Source: Adineta ricciae
Lineage: Eukaryota; Rotifera; Eurotatoria; Adinetida; Adinetidae
Assembly: GCA_905250025.1 (NCBI GenBank)
Contig: CAJNOJ010000003.1
Location: 1,157,032 to 1,221,031, forward strand
Reading direction: 5' to 3'
Length of the DNA stretch: 64,000 nt
The position numbers and the translations under genes are program-made. The stretch's first letter is position 1. Each line of letters begins with the position of its first letter. Shown one piece after another: positions 49,939 through 60,640 of the stretch. A model generated the notes under the pieces. The model saw only the letters and a program-made list of their open reading frames with translations. It was not told the DNA's origin and did not search any database.

Positions 49939-50929
49939 ATGTCATCTTCAAACATTCATACGACAGTAAATTCGACTTCGTCTTCAACTGTGACGAAGTC
50001 TGCTTTACCTAGTGTTTTCGAATTACTTGCACAAGAACGTTTAACCGATTTGATACGTCCTTGTCTACGACAAATTTTAAAATTTCTTCATGAAATCCGT
50101 CCGCTCTCTAAATTTCTTCGCATCCTTTATCAATATAAAGATGAATTTATTCTCTTAATCGAGAGCATTGTTCAATGGCTTTATCTACATCACTATTCAG
50201 CACTGATCGGTGAACATTTCTATGGTTTGAAGCGAACAGCAAATCACCGTCTCCGTTCATTGATATTCTCTGTGTTTCTACCATATGTACAATCAAAACT
50301 CGAATCATTACAGGAACAGTTACGTGCAAATAATACTAATAATCCTGGTGCAACATTTCGCATTCTTTCACAACTCTTACCAAAAGTTCAAGTAAGCATA
50401 CTTGCCTCTAGATTGCCTATAAAACACCCAGAGATGCTTGATTTCATTGCAGATTTTCATCGAAGGTGTTTGTTGGCTCTATCGCATAGGATACGCTTTC
50501 GGTAAAATAGAATATTATAGTCCAGCACTTCAACTAGCCGGTGTGAAATTAACTTATTTGAAAGAGCCATCTCCCGTCATTCCGCCATCAACTGCCACCG
50601 GTCGACTTTTTGCACTTATCAGTCAAATTATGTCGAGTGGTTTATTTCTAATTCAATTTGTCGATTGGTGGAATAATACGAACAATGCAAAACAGAAACC
50701 GGCAAGTACCAATGTCATTCCACCATTGCCAAACACGAACTCAACTCGTCAAACGGTTGCTAAACGTCAGTGTCCTCTTTGCCGGCAACCATGCAATGTT
50801 CCGACCGCAGTTCTTGGCTCCGGTTATGTCTACTGTTACACATGTATTAGCGATTATGTCAACCGTTATCATCGTTGTCCAACAACGCAGCAACCGGTAA
50901 CAAGTGAACAGTTAATTAAAATTTATTAA
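49939..50929 (+). CDS. PEX12: Peroxin-12, peroxisomal RING E3 ligase subunit
   Basis: Part of the PEX2-PEX10-PEX12 retrotranslocation channel that ubiquitinates and recycles the import receptor PEX5. Two exons (49939-50391, 50453-50929) give 309 residues, against 359 in human. The N-terminal Pex2/Pex12 domain shows PSVFELLAQERLTDLIRP, LIESIVQWLYLHHYSALIGEHFYGLKR and hydrophobic helices. The C terminus has CPLCRQPC ... GYVYCYTCISDYV ... HRCPTT, a reduced RING lacking some zinc ligands, as usual for PEX12. Eight residues follow in the normal SEQLIKIY-like end. TMEM129, another membrane RING ligase, starts 130 bp downstream on the same strand. Confidence 0.95.
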
Positions 50930-50987
50930 GATTAGCCTACTTTCTTTTAAACAGAAATGATTTTGTGATTCGATTGATACGTATATA

Positions 50988-51035
50988 TTTATTTTCATTT
51001 GTTTGATTGTGTTTATTTTCATTTGTTTGATTGTG
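50988..51035. repeat. 24-bp tandem duplication in the PEX12-TMEM129 spacer
   Basis: Two adjacent perfect copies of a T-rich 24-mer (TTTATTTTCATTTGTTTGAT plus four bases) occupy a third of the 130 bp spacer, directly before the TTTTGTAG acceptor-like site. Confidence 0.85.
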
Positions 51036-51047
51036 TTTGTTTTGTAG
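51031..51047 (+). promoter_or_regulatory. Acceptor-like site upstream of TMEM129 start
   Basis: TTGTGTTTGTTTTGTAG ends 12 nt before the TMEM129 ATG at 51060. It suits a spliced-leader acceptor or the end of a 5'UTR intron. Confidence 0.4.
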
Positions 51048-51059
51048 ATAAATTCTCTA

Positions 51060-52426
51060 ATGTCTGCATCATTGTTAACGATCGATACATCCGAACTATT
51101 TATTCTTACCTTTCTCTACAGTATCATTTCATTTATTATCGTCCTACCGCCCAGTGAACTGATTTCGGCTGGTTTTTCTATTCAAAATATCTTTTCATAC
51201 TTCTTTACCGAAAGCGAAGAGATCACTTTTATACGATATCATATTAAACGTGTATCTAGTAAATATTTAGTACAGAGCTTTCTTCCTCTGGGATACATCT
51301 GTCTTCTGATCTATTATTCTGATTGGTCATCTGGATTCATTCAAGCCTGTCAAAGTCTTTTTACCGAAACACCAATAATCCTTCGATGTGTTTTATATAT
51401 TTGTCTGTTAACTCCACTTCTGTCGACACTAGTTGTTATTCGCTGGCATTTAAATGATTGTTTTCATCATCCAATTGTTCGTCAACTGCGTTTATTTATT
51501 CAGACCAATTCTCAACAGCAAGAACAAACATGGCATGCAGTTGAATCTTCAATTAATACAGAATTTCGACGTTACGATAAGTTTTCATGTGGCTCAGCAT
51601 CCTCCAACGTTCGCTGCTATGTGCTTGATTCCTGGATATTGAAATGTTCGATGTATCACGTGAACATCGCTCAACAATCGAACGTACGAGTGGAATTAGA
51701 CGAAGCGCATGATATTCACTTACAAGAAACCAACGAAGAAGTCTCGTTATCAACTCAATATCTCAACATATTAATAAAAAGTTACGATCCAAGAATAAAA
51801 CCATTCTATATCAGGTATACAATTGTAATATAGTGCATGCTTATGGAGTGATTTTTTCGAAGAAAAAAAATTATATTAGTTTGACTAATCAAGCAATTTA
51901 TTTTTACATGACATGTGAACACGCAAAAGTGATATTTAAAATATTATTCGATAAATTTAGACTGAGAGCAAGCGAATATGATGATCTTCGAGGAAAACTC
52001 CAGGCGAATATCGAAAATGTGAAGAATATTGTTGTACGACAATCGTTAAGTGAACTATTTCTCGAAGATTTCCGTCAACAAGTCACCCAGAATCCGAAAT
52101 ATCGATTGCCGTTAAATCATCAAGTATAACTCGTATCTAATCGATTCTTTCATTCACATTCTAGCATGTTTTAGGATTTGGATACATGCATTGGATGTTT
52201 ACAAACAAACGCTAATGTAAAACTAGTGAAAAATTGCGATGCGCCAGATGTTGGCCAATGCCGAACGTGTTTCTGTCGTCCGATGTGGTGTCTTGAATGT
52301 TTAGGTAAATGGTTTGCTAGCCGACAAGATCAAACAAGACCAGACACATGGCTTCAATCGAACTGCCCATGTCCATCGTGTCGTTCAATTTTCTGTATAC
52401 TTGATATATCTTTGATTGAATTCTAA
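51060..52426 (+). CDS. TMEM129: TMEM129-like ER membrane RING E3 ubiquitin ligase
   Basis: ER-resident E3 ligase that works in ER-associated degradation. Three exons (51060-51814, 51880-52123, 52175-52426) give 416 residues; human TMEM129 has 362. Hydrophobic helices lie at about residues 12-30, 80-95 and 110-128, followed by a cytosolic part. The C-terminal atypical RING has TCIGCLQTNANVKLVKNC, CRTCFCRPMWCLECLGKWFASRQDQTRPDTWL and CPCPSCRSIFCILDI, matching TMEM129 almost word for word and keeping the unusual Cys-only ligand pattern. It lies 130 bp after PEX12 and probably shares its transcript (inferred). Confidence 0.95.
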
Positions 52427-53288
52427 TTAAACATAGAAATCTCGTTTATTCAATAAACAAATTGTGCGAGTATATTTTGAGTGCTAAAAGTTTCTTGTAT
52501 ATCTCCCTTCGTCTTAAGTGTTCTTGAATGAGAATGACGTTACTCGAAGACGACAAATAGGCGAATATGTCTCTTTTTGGGGCCATTTGATTGCCGATCT
52601 TCTCATCGCTGTTACTTCATATGCTTTCTGCTTTTTTTTTTTATTTATAAAATGTTTTCTTTTTCTTTTTATCGTTTATACTCTTTAATTGTTATTGATT
52701 GATGTGACAGTGACTGTAATAACAATAAAATAAATCTTTATTATAGTGGTTAAATTCACTACTAATGTAAGTTAAATGTGTTATCACTCCGATTTTGACA
52801 TCGAAGAAATGTATAGGAGAAAAAGAAAAAGGGGTTATGTGGGTTCATTGTTGAAGAGTTTTAATTAAGAGAATAAGACGAAGGAAAAGAATTGTAAACG
52901 TAAGAGAGAACAAAAGACGTTGCTATTGATAGTGCCGAGTAACATTGTCGTCGACGTTATATATGTAGGCAATATGCAAACGAGAGAGCGAAACAAACAA
53001 AAGATGCATGTTTGATTGTTAAAATAATCATTACAGTAGTTTTTTTCTGTTTGATCTTTTTTTCTTCCTCGACGACTTATTGAAAGTCTTATTTACCCTC
53101 GTAAAGGTAAGTATGTTATTCAAACGAGAATTTGCTACTGGAAAAGAGCAACAAGATTCAATTTCTCTTCCTGTTTTTCAGACGTACAAGTGAAACTATT
53201 GAGCTGTTCCACTAAAAAACAAACTTCAATTTAAAAGTGTTTTTACTCGACAACATACAGCATACTTTCCAAAATTGTAAACTGAGTT
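52427..53288. other. Intergenic region with TMEM129 poly(A) signal and a likely 5'UTR intron
   Basis: 862 bp. AATAAA at 52452-52457 ends TMEM129. A second AATAAA occurs near 52725. GTAAAG/GTAAGT near 53106 followed by a CTGTTTTTCAG acceptor near 53181 suggests a 5'UTR intron of the next gene. No coding feature seen. Confidence 0.45.
52452..52457 (+). terminator. Polyadenylation signal of TMEM129
   Basis: AATAAA 26 bp after the stop codon. Confidence 0.6.
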
Positions 53289-53861
53289 ATGGATGCTCTG
53301 GTAGCCAACCGCGCTCAATCAGCATATCCACGATCAACTTATCGTTCCGAAATTACCAATGAAGATAACCACGTAAAACAACGTCCCAAGACAAGTAAAA
53401 GTGTACAACGAGCAACATCGAATCTGTATGAGCAGAACTCAGAAAGAAGTCGCAAATCATCTACGGCTTCATCAGCAACAAATTATCAACGACGATTGAA
53501 AACAGCAAGTAGTACGGGAACCACTACCACGCGACCTGGTTCTCGTAAACTTCGTTCTGAGGAAATTGAAAATCTTCTCCGAACTCTTGATCGTGACGAT
53601 ACAATCATCATCGAGCTTGATTGCTTGGCGAATTATCGAACCCTTATCGATACAATTGATCTACGTCAAACACCAATTGACTGTCGATTATTATGTGCAT
53701 TACAACAACGTGAAAATCGCATTGTTCAAAGCAATGCGTGTCGTGATATACGTTTTCATTCCTTACTGGATTTACTTCAACCAAAATTTATAGCAGAGCC
53801 AACTGAAGAACTTGAACCTAATGAAACTAATAATGATCCTGTTGCGGAATTTGTACAATAA
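53289..53861 (+). CDS. Unknown 190-residue protein
   Basis: Single exon. The N-terminal ~95 residues are basic and rich in Ser/Thr/Arg (RRLKTASSTGTTTTRPGSRK), likely disordered. Residues ~100-165 look like a small folded helical part (EEIENLLRTLDRDDTIIIELDCLANYRTLIDTI). The end is acidic (EPTEELEPNETNN). No known domain recognised. It is the first gene of the compact plus-strand run that continues with ERAL1, 264 bp away. Confidence 0.65.
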   Translation: MDALVANRAQSAYPRSTYRSEITNEDNHVKQRPKTSKSVQRATSNLYEQNSERSRKSSTASSATNYQRRLKTASSTGTTTTRPGSRKLRSEEIENLLRTLDRDDTIIIELDCLANYRTLIDTIDLRQTPIDCRLLCALQQRENRIVQSNACRDIRFHSLLDLLQPKFIAEPTEELEPNETNNDPVAEFVQ

Positions 53862-54090
53862 ATCTTTTCTGCATAAGGAACAAACTTGTTCTACTCGCGT
53901 CTTTCATTTCATGCTTGAGAAGAGGAGAGCTAATGTCCAGCGACATCTAACACTCCGACTGCTGCAGTGCGCACTGATAAAAGCCAACCAAGAGAAACAT
54001 TGTGAATCACTGCATTAAGTACTTTGCTGCGCATGTTGAATCGTGAGAGATGTTCTATAAAAGCATCGAGTTTCTTCTTCAAACTGCCAT

Positions 54091-54103
54091 TATCTTTTCT
54101 TAG
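54091..54103 (+). promoter_or_regulatory. Acceptor-like site upstream of ERAL1 start
   Basis: Pyrimidine-rich sequence ending TTTTCTTAG, 22 nt before the ATG at 54126. Confidence 0.3.
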
Positions 54104-54125
54104 ATTACTTTATTTGTAATCTACA

Positions 54126-56067
54126 ATGATGATACGACATCGAATCTCTTCCTGCAGTCGTATGTATACACAATCAATCCTTTCAATTCGAGCTATTCAT
54201 ATTGATTCCGATCCAAATGAGAAAATCGTTCCCTTATCTAAGTTCGATTTAAGTAGACCATTGGTTGGACGCACAAATGGTATGTCTCATTGAATGCATG
54301 TCAGTGACTTCAATCTTTTGTTCGTTAGCCGAACAAACTGCAATTTCGTTGCTGCATCCAGATATGCCTAATGATTCAGAATTGCTCAAAGTAGCAATTA
54401 TTGGAGCACCAAATGCTGGGAAAAGTACATTTGTTAACCGTTTAATGGGTTGGAGAGTAAGTTAACGCAGTAGATTAGAAAATTCTTCTATTGAAACAAA
54501 ACTAAATGATTTAGATTTCGTCTGTATCGAAACGGCCACATACGACTCGTCATCGAACAACAGGAGTTTTAACTGATGCTAATAAGCAAATTGTAAGAAT
54601 GTTTCTTTAGCATTTGTTTCTGAACAAATATTCTTTCACGATCGAATACCATTAGGTTTTTCTTGACACACCTGGTTTTGTTGCACCATGGCGTAAGAAA
54701 CGGTATACAAACAGACAACTTTTCATTCTGATCGTCTATATTTTCATTCTTACTTAGGCATAATCTAGAAAAGTCAATGATTCTTGATCCTCATTCATGT
54801 TTATGGGATGCGAATTTAAGTAAATCGAAGCAACTTCCTTTGATTGTATATTTCGATATCTTCGTCTATGTTAGTTTGTGTTGTACATGATGTTTCAAAT
54901 CATTGGCTTCGTTTCAAACTAGATGAAGAAATCCTGAAATGTCTCTATGCACATCCGGAAAAAGAAGCAATTCTTATTCTAAATAAAGTCGACTCGATCA
55001 AACGTAAGCGAATGTTACTAGACGTGACAACTGTTCTAACCGATGGTTCGCTCAATGGTATCCCTTATCGCTTGGATTCGCCGTACCATCGCAATGGTGA
55101 ACTTGATATGGAACGATTGTTTCTGAAAACTGCTCATGAAATGAATATACCTTTACCGAAAACTGAGAATGATTTCGAAAAGGAACGTTTACTCGCAGAT
55201 ATGAAAGAATACGAAAAGAAACTATTGGATATTCAATTGGAAAACGTCAATCTCGATCTTGAAGAACCGCAAGTGAAAGATTTAATCACTCGTTACGAAG
55301 AGAAACGTTTGACAATCGAGCAATTATCTGATGATGTCTCACCTCATGTTCCGTACAAATCAATGAAAGACATTAGTCCATTTGAATTTAAGAAAGATCT
55401 CATAGAAACAACGAATTGGCATTTGTATTACCAAAAATTATCTCAAATTCGTCTATTTACAAAAGAACGTTCGACGTGGCCATATTTCAATCAAGTTTTT
55501 ATGATATCAGCAAAGCAAAACCGTGGTATAACAGCCGTTCGGGTAAGTTTCGATCTTTCAAGACCAATGGCTATACTTGCTCGTTTTAGAATTATCTGTT
55601 TTCACGAACTCAGTCAGCTCCGTGGATGTTTCATCGAAATTTTATCACTGACCAATATCCACAAGAAATCGCTGAAATGTGTATACGAGAGAAGATGTTA
55701 GAATATCTACCCGATGAAATTCCTTACAACTATCTTTTGGTAAGTGAATTTGTTGATAATGAAAGGCATGTTTCATTGTAAAACATTCGATTAGACTAAT
55801 GATCGATGGGAATTGGATGACAACGATGTTCTTAACATGACTTTTCTAGTCTATCCTCGTGCTAAACAGTTGAAACGTGATGTTGTACGTAGAACATCTT
55901 CTTTATACTTGATAAACTAAATCAGTTCTTCGTCATTGTAGAGTGTGCTATTGAAAAATCATGGCGAAGCAATCAAATTAATTAGTATTGAAAGTGAAAA
56001 AGATCTCTCCACAACGTTTCGTTGTGAAGTTAAATTAAAACTAATTGTTAAAACTTCTCATGAATAA
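54126..56067 (+). CDS. ERAL1: Mitochondrial GTPase Era (ERAL1)
   Basis: Era-family GTPase that chaperones small-subunit rRNA during mitochondrial ribosome assembly. Nine exons (54126-54279, 54329-54456, 54515-54592, 54656-54702, 54758-54819, 54875-55542, 55590-55739, 55795-55884, 55942-56067) give 500 residues, longer than human (437). The N terminus (MMIRHRISSCSRMYTQS) looks like a mitochondrial presequence. G motifs: G1 GAPNAGKST, G3 DTPGF, G4 NKVD, G5 SAKQNRG. Between G4 and G5 there is an extended charged, coiled-coil-like insertion of about 110 residues, also seen in animal ERAL1. The C-terminal half keeps the PDEIPYNYLL signature that leads into the KH domain. IMPA1 begins 57 bp downstream. 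Confidence 0.95.
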
Positions 56068-56109
56068 ATATCAAAATCCGATGTGTTAATATTCATCTGC
56101 TATTGTTAT

Positions 56110-56124
56110 TTTGTATGTTTTCAG
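56110..56124 (+). promoter_or_regulatory. Acceptor directly abutting the IMPA1 start codon
   Basis: TTTTGTATGTTTTCAG ends exactly at the base before ATG 56125. The ERAL1 stop is 57 bp upstream, so the acceptor probably receives a spliced leader. Confidence 0.5.
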
Positions 56125-57450
56125 ATGTTAGAACACGATATTGATGTTTATTACAAAACTGTTCTCGATCTGGTATCATTAGCTGGTAAAGTAAGTAGGA
56201 AAATTCCATTAACACGGTGTACAATCTTTAGTTTAGGTGGTCTCTCAAGGGTTTTCTGTGGCGAAACGTATAGAAACAAAGAGCAATACAGTTGATCTTG
56301 TTACGGAATATGACCAACGTATTGAAGAGATTTTAATAAAACAGTTACGAGAAAAGTTTCCAACTCACAAGTTCGTCGAATTTGAAACGAAAGAGGAAAA
56401 GAAATATTTCGTTCTATTCAATATAGATTTATTGGAGAAGAGTCGAGCGCAGCCGGACATGAAGCAACATTAACTGATGATCCTACATGGATTATTGATC
56501 CAATCGATGGTACGACAAACTTCGTGCATGGGTAATTGATAGGAAATGAAAAGTTGTTCTCGCCAGAAGGTCTTCATGTATAGGTTTCCCATGGTAGCAA
56601 TATGTGTAGCGCTTGCTATTAATAAAGATGTCATTATTGCAGTAGTGTTCAATCCAATCTTGGATCATCTGTATTCAGCCGTACGTGGTAAAGGCGCATT
56701 TAAAAATGGTCGTCCGATTCAATGTTCTAAGCAAACAGGTTAATATCACGAAGATCTATGAAAAAAGAGAATAGTTGGAGGTCAATAGAAGGTATGAGAA
56801 ATGGATTTATACGAGTGTGGTTTGCTTTTTGTTTTGTGTTTTGCTTATCGATCTTATCTAAACAATTCATTCAATATACGTATGTTCTGTAGAACTTGGT
56901 CTATCGCAAGTCATTGGTGCATATGGATACAGTCGAGATCCAGCTGTTCTCGATGCGAAAAGTAAAAATCAACGTATGATTATTGAAAAAGCTCACAGGT
57001 GAATACTAGATAAATGATGAATCTGTATGTAAATACTTAGTTTCTTTTCTAGCATTCGTATGATGGGTAGTGCAGCATTAAGCTTATGTTTAATAGCTGA
57101 AGGTTCTTGTGATGCTTACGTTGAATACGGTGCCTATATTTGGGATTATGGTAAAAGCACAAATCTTCACCTTCGATTTCTCTACATAAAAGCTTCCTTT
57201 GTCTCGATATATTAGCTGCTAGTGATTTGATTGCCCGTGAAGCTGGCGCCTACACATGTGATCCCACAGGTGACTATGAGAATATGAGCCGTTGCTAGCA
57301 GAAACGTTTTGTTTTCTAGGTGCACCATTGAATCTTAGTCACCGTCGTATGTTATGTGCAGCTACAAAAGAACTAGCTGAGCAGATTTCACCATTGCTTA
57401 CACATATTGATTACGTTTCGGATAGTAAAAAGCCAACAGTGATTCCTTAA
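56125..57450 (+). CDS. IMPA1: Inositol monophosphatase
   Basis: Mg-dependent, lithium-sensitive phosphatase that releases free myo-inositol, closing the phosphoinositide cycle. Eight exons (56125-56190, 56237-56370, 56427-56531, 56584-56738, 56893-56998, 57053-57150, 57216-57269, 57320-57450) give 282 residues, against 277 in human. Metal-site residues are intact: GEES (E71/E72), [12 protein letters not shown] (D91, D94) and the late WD motif (WDYAASD). The start ATG immediately follows a TTTTCAG acceptor, so no leader beyond a spliced one is encoded here, and the N-terminal length fits the family. The spacer to the next gene, PTTG1IP, is 61 bp. Confidence 0.96.
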
Positions 57451-57497
57451 CTGTTTTGTAGAATGTCAAAGGATATTTTCATCGCGCTGACATCTAT

Positions 57498-57508
57498 GTC
57501 TGTTTTAG
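57498..57508 (+). promoter_or_regulatory. Acceptor-like site upstream of PTTG1IP start
   Basis: A TCTGTTTTAG motif 3 nt before the ATG at 57512, in a 61 bp spacer. Confidence 0.45.
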
Positions 57509-57511
57509 ATA

Positions 57512-58223
57512 ATGAAACGTTTCTTATTTTTAACTTTGATTAGCATTTTCGTCGGTTTAGCATCGAGTGTTCCTGATGCAACATGCAGACGTTTGTCCAA
57601 TTCAGACTGTGAACAGTGCTTGAAAGAATCAGGTTGTGCTTTTTGTCAAAATAATAAACAATGTTTTGCATACGATCTTTATCCGACTCATCCACCATGT
57701 TCAACGTCTGACTTAAAGTTTAAAACATGTTTTGGTAAAGCAATCGAAAAATAAATCTTTGATTATTGTGCACTACTATTTATAGCTAATCTTCAAACAT
57801 GGCTTATTATCCTTGGTTCAGTTGGTGGTGTGATTTTAATTGCTATTATCGTTATTATTATCTGTTGTCGTAAGAAATGTATTCAACGTACACGTCGACG
57901 GTGAGTTAAGCGTAGTGAGCACGCAATTTTTATGATTTCATACGTTTTTAGAGATCAAGCTAAAGAAGATGCATACAGTCGAAAAGTCGAAGAGCGACGA
58001 GTCGAAGCTGGAGTCAGGTTTGATTTGAGAACATTCTTCGCGAAAAAAGGATTTATGTTCTTCTTACATTCATTCAGGTCGGAAGAAAGAAAACAAGCGG
58101 CAGACAATCTTCGTATGAAATATGGTGAATATAAATCTCTCGAACTCAACTGATCTAAATCTTGTACTTCTAGGTTTATTGAAAGCAAAAGAAGACGGCA
58201 CTGATTACAAACGCTTCAGTTGA
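57512..58223 (+). CDS. PTTG1IP: PTTG1IP-like PSI-domain membrane protein
   Basis: Homologue of pituitary tumor-transforming gene 1 interacting protein, a type I membrane protein that binds securin and aids its nuclear entry. Five exons (57512-57734, 57786-57900, 57952-58017, 58078-58124, 58174-58223) give 166 residues; human has 180. Signal peptide (FLFLTLISIFVGLASS), a Cys-rich PSI domain (SDCEQCLKESGCAFCQNNKQCF), one transmembrane helix (LIILGSVGGVILIAIIVIIICC), and a basic/charged coiled-coil tail (RTRRRDQAKEDAYSRKVEERR) ending YKRFS, as in the family. TIM21 starts 182 bp downstream. Confidence 0.93.
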
Positions 58224-58393
58224 ATGGTCAATCGGCCCAATCCAGATTTTTTTCCTATTCTTAATGTCTTTCATAATGAATGATACTTTTTTCTTTATTG
58301 CAATGATTTTGTTTGAGTAATTTTTCTAAGTACAATTAATCTGTGATAATTTTTGGCATAATAAATCAAAAGAATGTATATGTATTTTGATCT

Positions 58394-58403
58394 GTATTTA
58401 TAG
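58394..58403 (+). promoter_or_regulatory. Acceptor-like site upstream of TIM21 start
   Basis: GTATTTATAG ends 2 nt before the ATG at 58406. Confidence 0.4.
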
Positions 58404-58405
58404 AA

Positions 58406-59299
58406 ATGATTCTACCTTCGATCTGTTTTGTTGCTAAACAATGTCAGCATCAATGGCGTTCGCCTCTATTTCGCAGTGTTCTTGTGATTAATCAACGACG
58501 ACTAGCAACATCAACGAAACAGAAGAAAGATTCGAAAAAACACGACAATAATGTTGTTGTTCAATCGACAACAGAAAATCAAATTGAAGTCGCGACATTC
58601 AAAGAGAAAGGTACAGCTCTTTTTCTTGATTTCTACTTATTTTTCCGACATCTGATTGGTATCTACAGCTCAACAAGCAGCAAAAGACACAGGCTATTCG
58701 ATTATTGTTATCGCTGGTGTTGCAGCACTAGGCGGTTTATGTTATTTAATGTTACGTGAATTGTATTCGAGAGAAACACCAAATGGAATTTATAAAGAAG
58801 CATCAAAGATGTGTTTAGCTAATACTGAAGTAAAGTGCATGTACAATATTGATACTTCGAACGCCGAACGTCTTATTTGATAGGTACAAGATGCATTAGG
58901 GACACCTATCATGGTTCATACAACACCGCAAGTTGGTTCCATGCGTATCAATAACGTCCGGTAAGGATTTATATCCGATTGTTGTGAAAGAGTATATCTC
59001 AAAAATGTTTAGTGCCAAAGTGTTCGATGAAAAAGGTCATCGAAGCATGACACTAGCATTCTATCTAACTGGCAAGGAACGAAGTGGCGTAGTGGGTGTT
59101 AAAGTTCAAAAAGTAAGTTAATTCCTCCTCTCATTGCCCACATAACTTTATGTCTATCTTTCTTTAGAATATCTCCAATAAATTTGTTTATGATTATATT
59201 CTTGTTCAATTGGATCGACCATGGCGTGGTCGCAATATCATTCAAGTACATCAAAATCTCGATGCATCCAAGCCAGCACCACAAGCACTCGATTTATAA
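58406..59299 (+). CDS. TIMM21: Mitochondrial import subunit Tim21
   Basis: Inner-membrane component of the TIM23 complex that contacts TOM22 and links import to respiratory-chain assembly. Five exons (58406-58610, 58669-58829, 58884-58960, 59013-59112, 59168-59299) give 224 residues, against 248 in human. A basic presequence (residues 1-45) is followed by a Lys-rich stretch, a transmembrane helix (YSIIVIAGVAALGGLCYLML), and the intermembrane-space Tim21 domain (VQDALGTP, KGHRSMTLAFYLTGKERSGVVGVKV, NKFVYDYILVQLDRP). An apparent in-frame stop at 58961 is removed by a 52 bp intron (CG/GTAAGG..TTTAG/TGCC), which restores the domain. Its 3' end is 92 bp from the convergent MAM gene. Confidence 0.93.
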
Positions 59300-59391
59300 A
59301 CACACAAAAATATTCAGTTTTTGTGTACATAGCTATTTTTTAAAAAGATACATTCAAACATATTCGTAGGATTGTGTTCGTTTCGTTCTTC

Positions 59392-60640
59392 TTAGTAACA
59401 TGGTCGAATGGTTGTTACCATAGTTTTTTCAGTTCGAGCATCTTGATCAATGTGACTGTTATGATAGTTAGTCAGATGAGGATAGATGTGCTTCTTACTG
59501 GAATGATAACGACGATCGATGATTGGAAACGATGATGATGACGGCTTCTTTCGTGCTGGAAGAAGACAATATTTGCGAAAGATGAAGATCGTAAGAGCAA
59601 TGAGAAGAATGGAAAATGCCATGGCAATGAATGCGTAGAAGATATAGAGGATAAATGTAAGAAATGTGATGCGTGGCGATAAGAATTCTTCCGATGTAGC
59701 AATCTGTGATGAATCATTAAATTTCCAACGAAAACGAAAGAATGAACGTCGAAGTAATGAGGAATCATTGCTAAAGAAAGGTGAATACGTTGTCCATGGT
59801 ACTGTTGTAGTCATCGTTGGATACGTTTGAGTTGTACTAGTTGTTGTTGTTTGAACTACAAAAGACAAAGATCAATGTCTTTGGTTCAAATACTCATGTT
59901 AAACTTTACAATCAGGACAGTTTTCAATTAGAATATCATCAATAGCAAACCAAATTGTTGAAGTAGATTTATTTTCCGGTAAGTGTCGAATTTCGATTTC
60001 AATCTAGAAGAAAAATTCTTCTGAAGAAACGTCCAAAAGACAGATATATTCTTACGCGAAATTCGTCTGCTGCTTTGAACGTCAGGTTAGCCTGTCGCCA
60101 GAGAGATTCAATTTCATCGGATGCATTGATATGATCTTGAGTTAACGCTTTCCAATGACCAAGTGAGGATGTTTGGGAATGATTAGTTTTGATAAGAAAA
60201 ACTTCGATCTGGTCGTGTTCATTTTCGATATTGAATTGAAACGTCAATCGAACAGTGAATGAACACGAACCAGTTAAGTATAACCATGGCGATGTGATTA
60301 CATCAGTAAAACCCTTCTCTCTGTCGATATGACTTTCATCAACAGCGGTTAAAACTGCAAATAAACAGAAGCTTTTGTTTTCCTCATTAGACTAACGGTT
60401 TTCTACCTTTATCTTCTGTTTCTTCATCGAGATTTTTCACTTGCCATCGTCGACCAATATGCCACTCGCAAGTGCCCAAGGAAAATGTACATCGTTGATT
60501 AAATTGAACCGAAGAAATGGATAGGAACATGAAATTTATCGTGTAATAGAGAAGATCTGAGGAAAAGGGAAATACAAGGATTTCATCTTTGAATTGAAAT
60601 GTTCAATCTTACATATTCTCATTGTTGATAGTAAAATCAT
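59392..60640 (-). CDS. MAM-domain single-pass membrane protein
   Basis: Five exons (60640-60613, 60556-60407, 60354-60056, 60003-59910, 59855-59392) give 344 residues. An N-terminal hydrophobic segment (YYTINFMFLSISS) acts as signal peptide. Residues ~30-190 form a MAM-like domain: CTFSLGTCEWHIGRRW at the start, the SPWLYLTGSCSFTVRLTFQF strand pair, and IWFAIDDILIENC at the end. A Thr-rich stalk (QTTTTSTTQ) follows, then one transmembrane helix (ILYIFYAFIAMAFSILLIAL) and a ~70-residue Ser/His-rich tail. MAM domains usually mediate adhesion next to other modules; here it stands alone. Exact ligand and role unknown. Confidence 0.8.

Noticed and set aside
58933-59121. Apparent frameshift/premature stop in TIM21
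   Set aside because: A 52 bp GT..AG intron (58961-59012) removes the stop and restores the Tim21 domain in phase.
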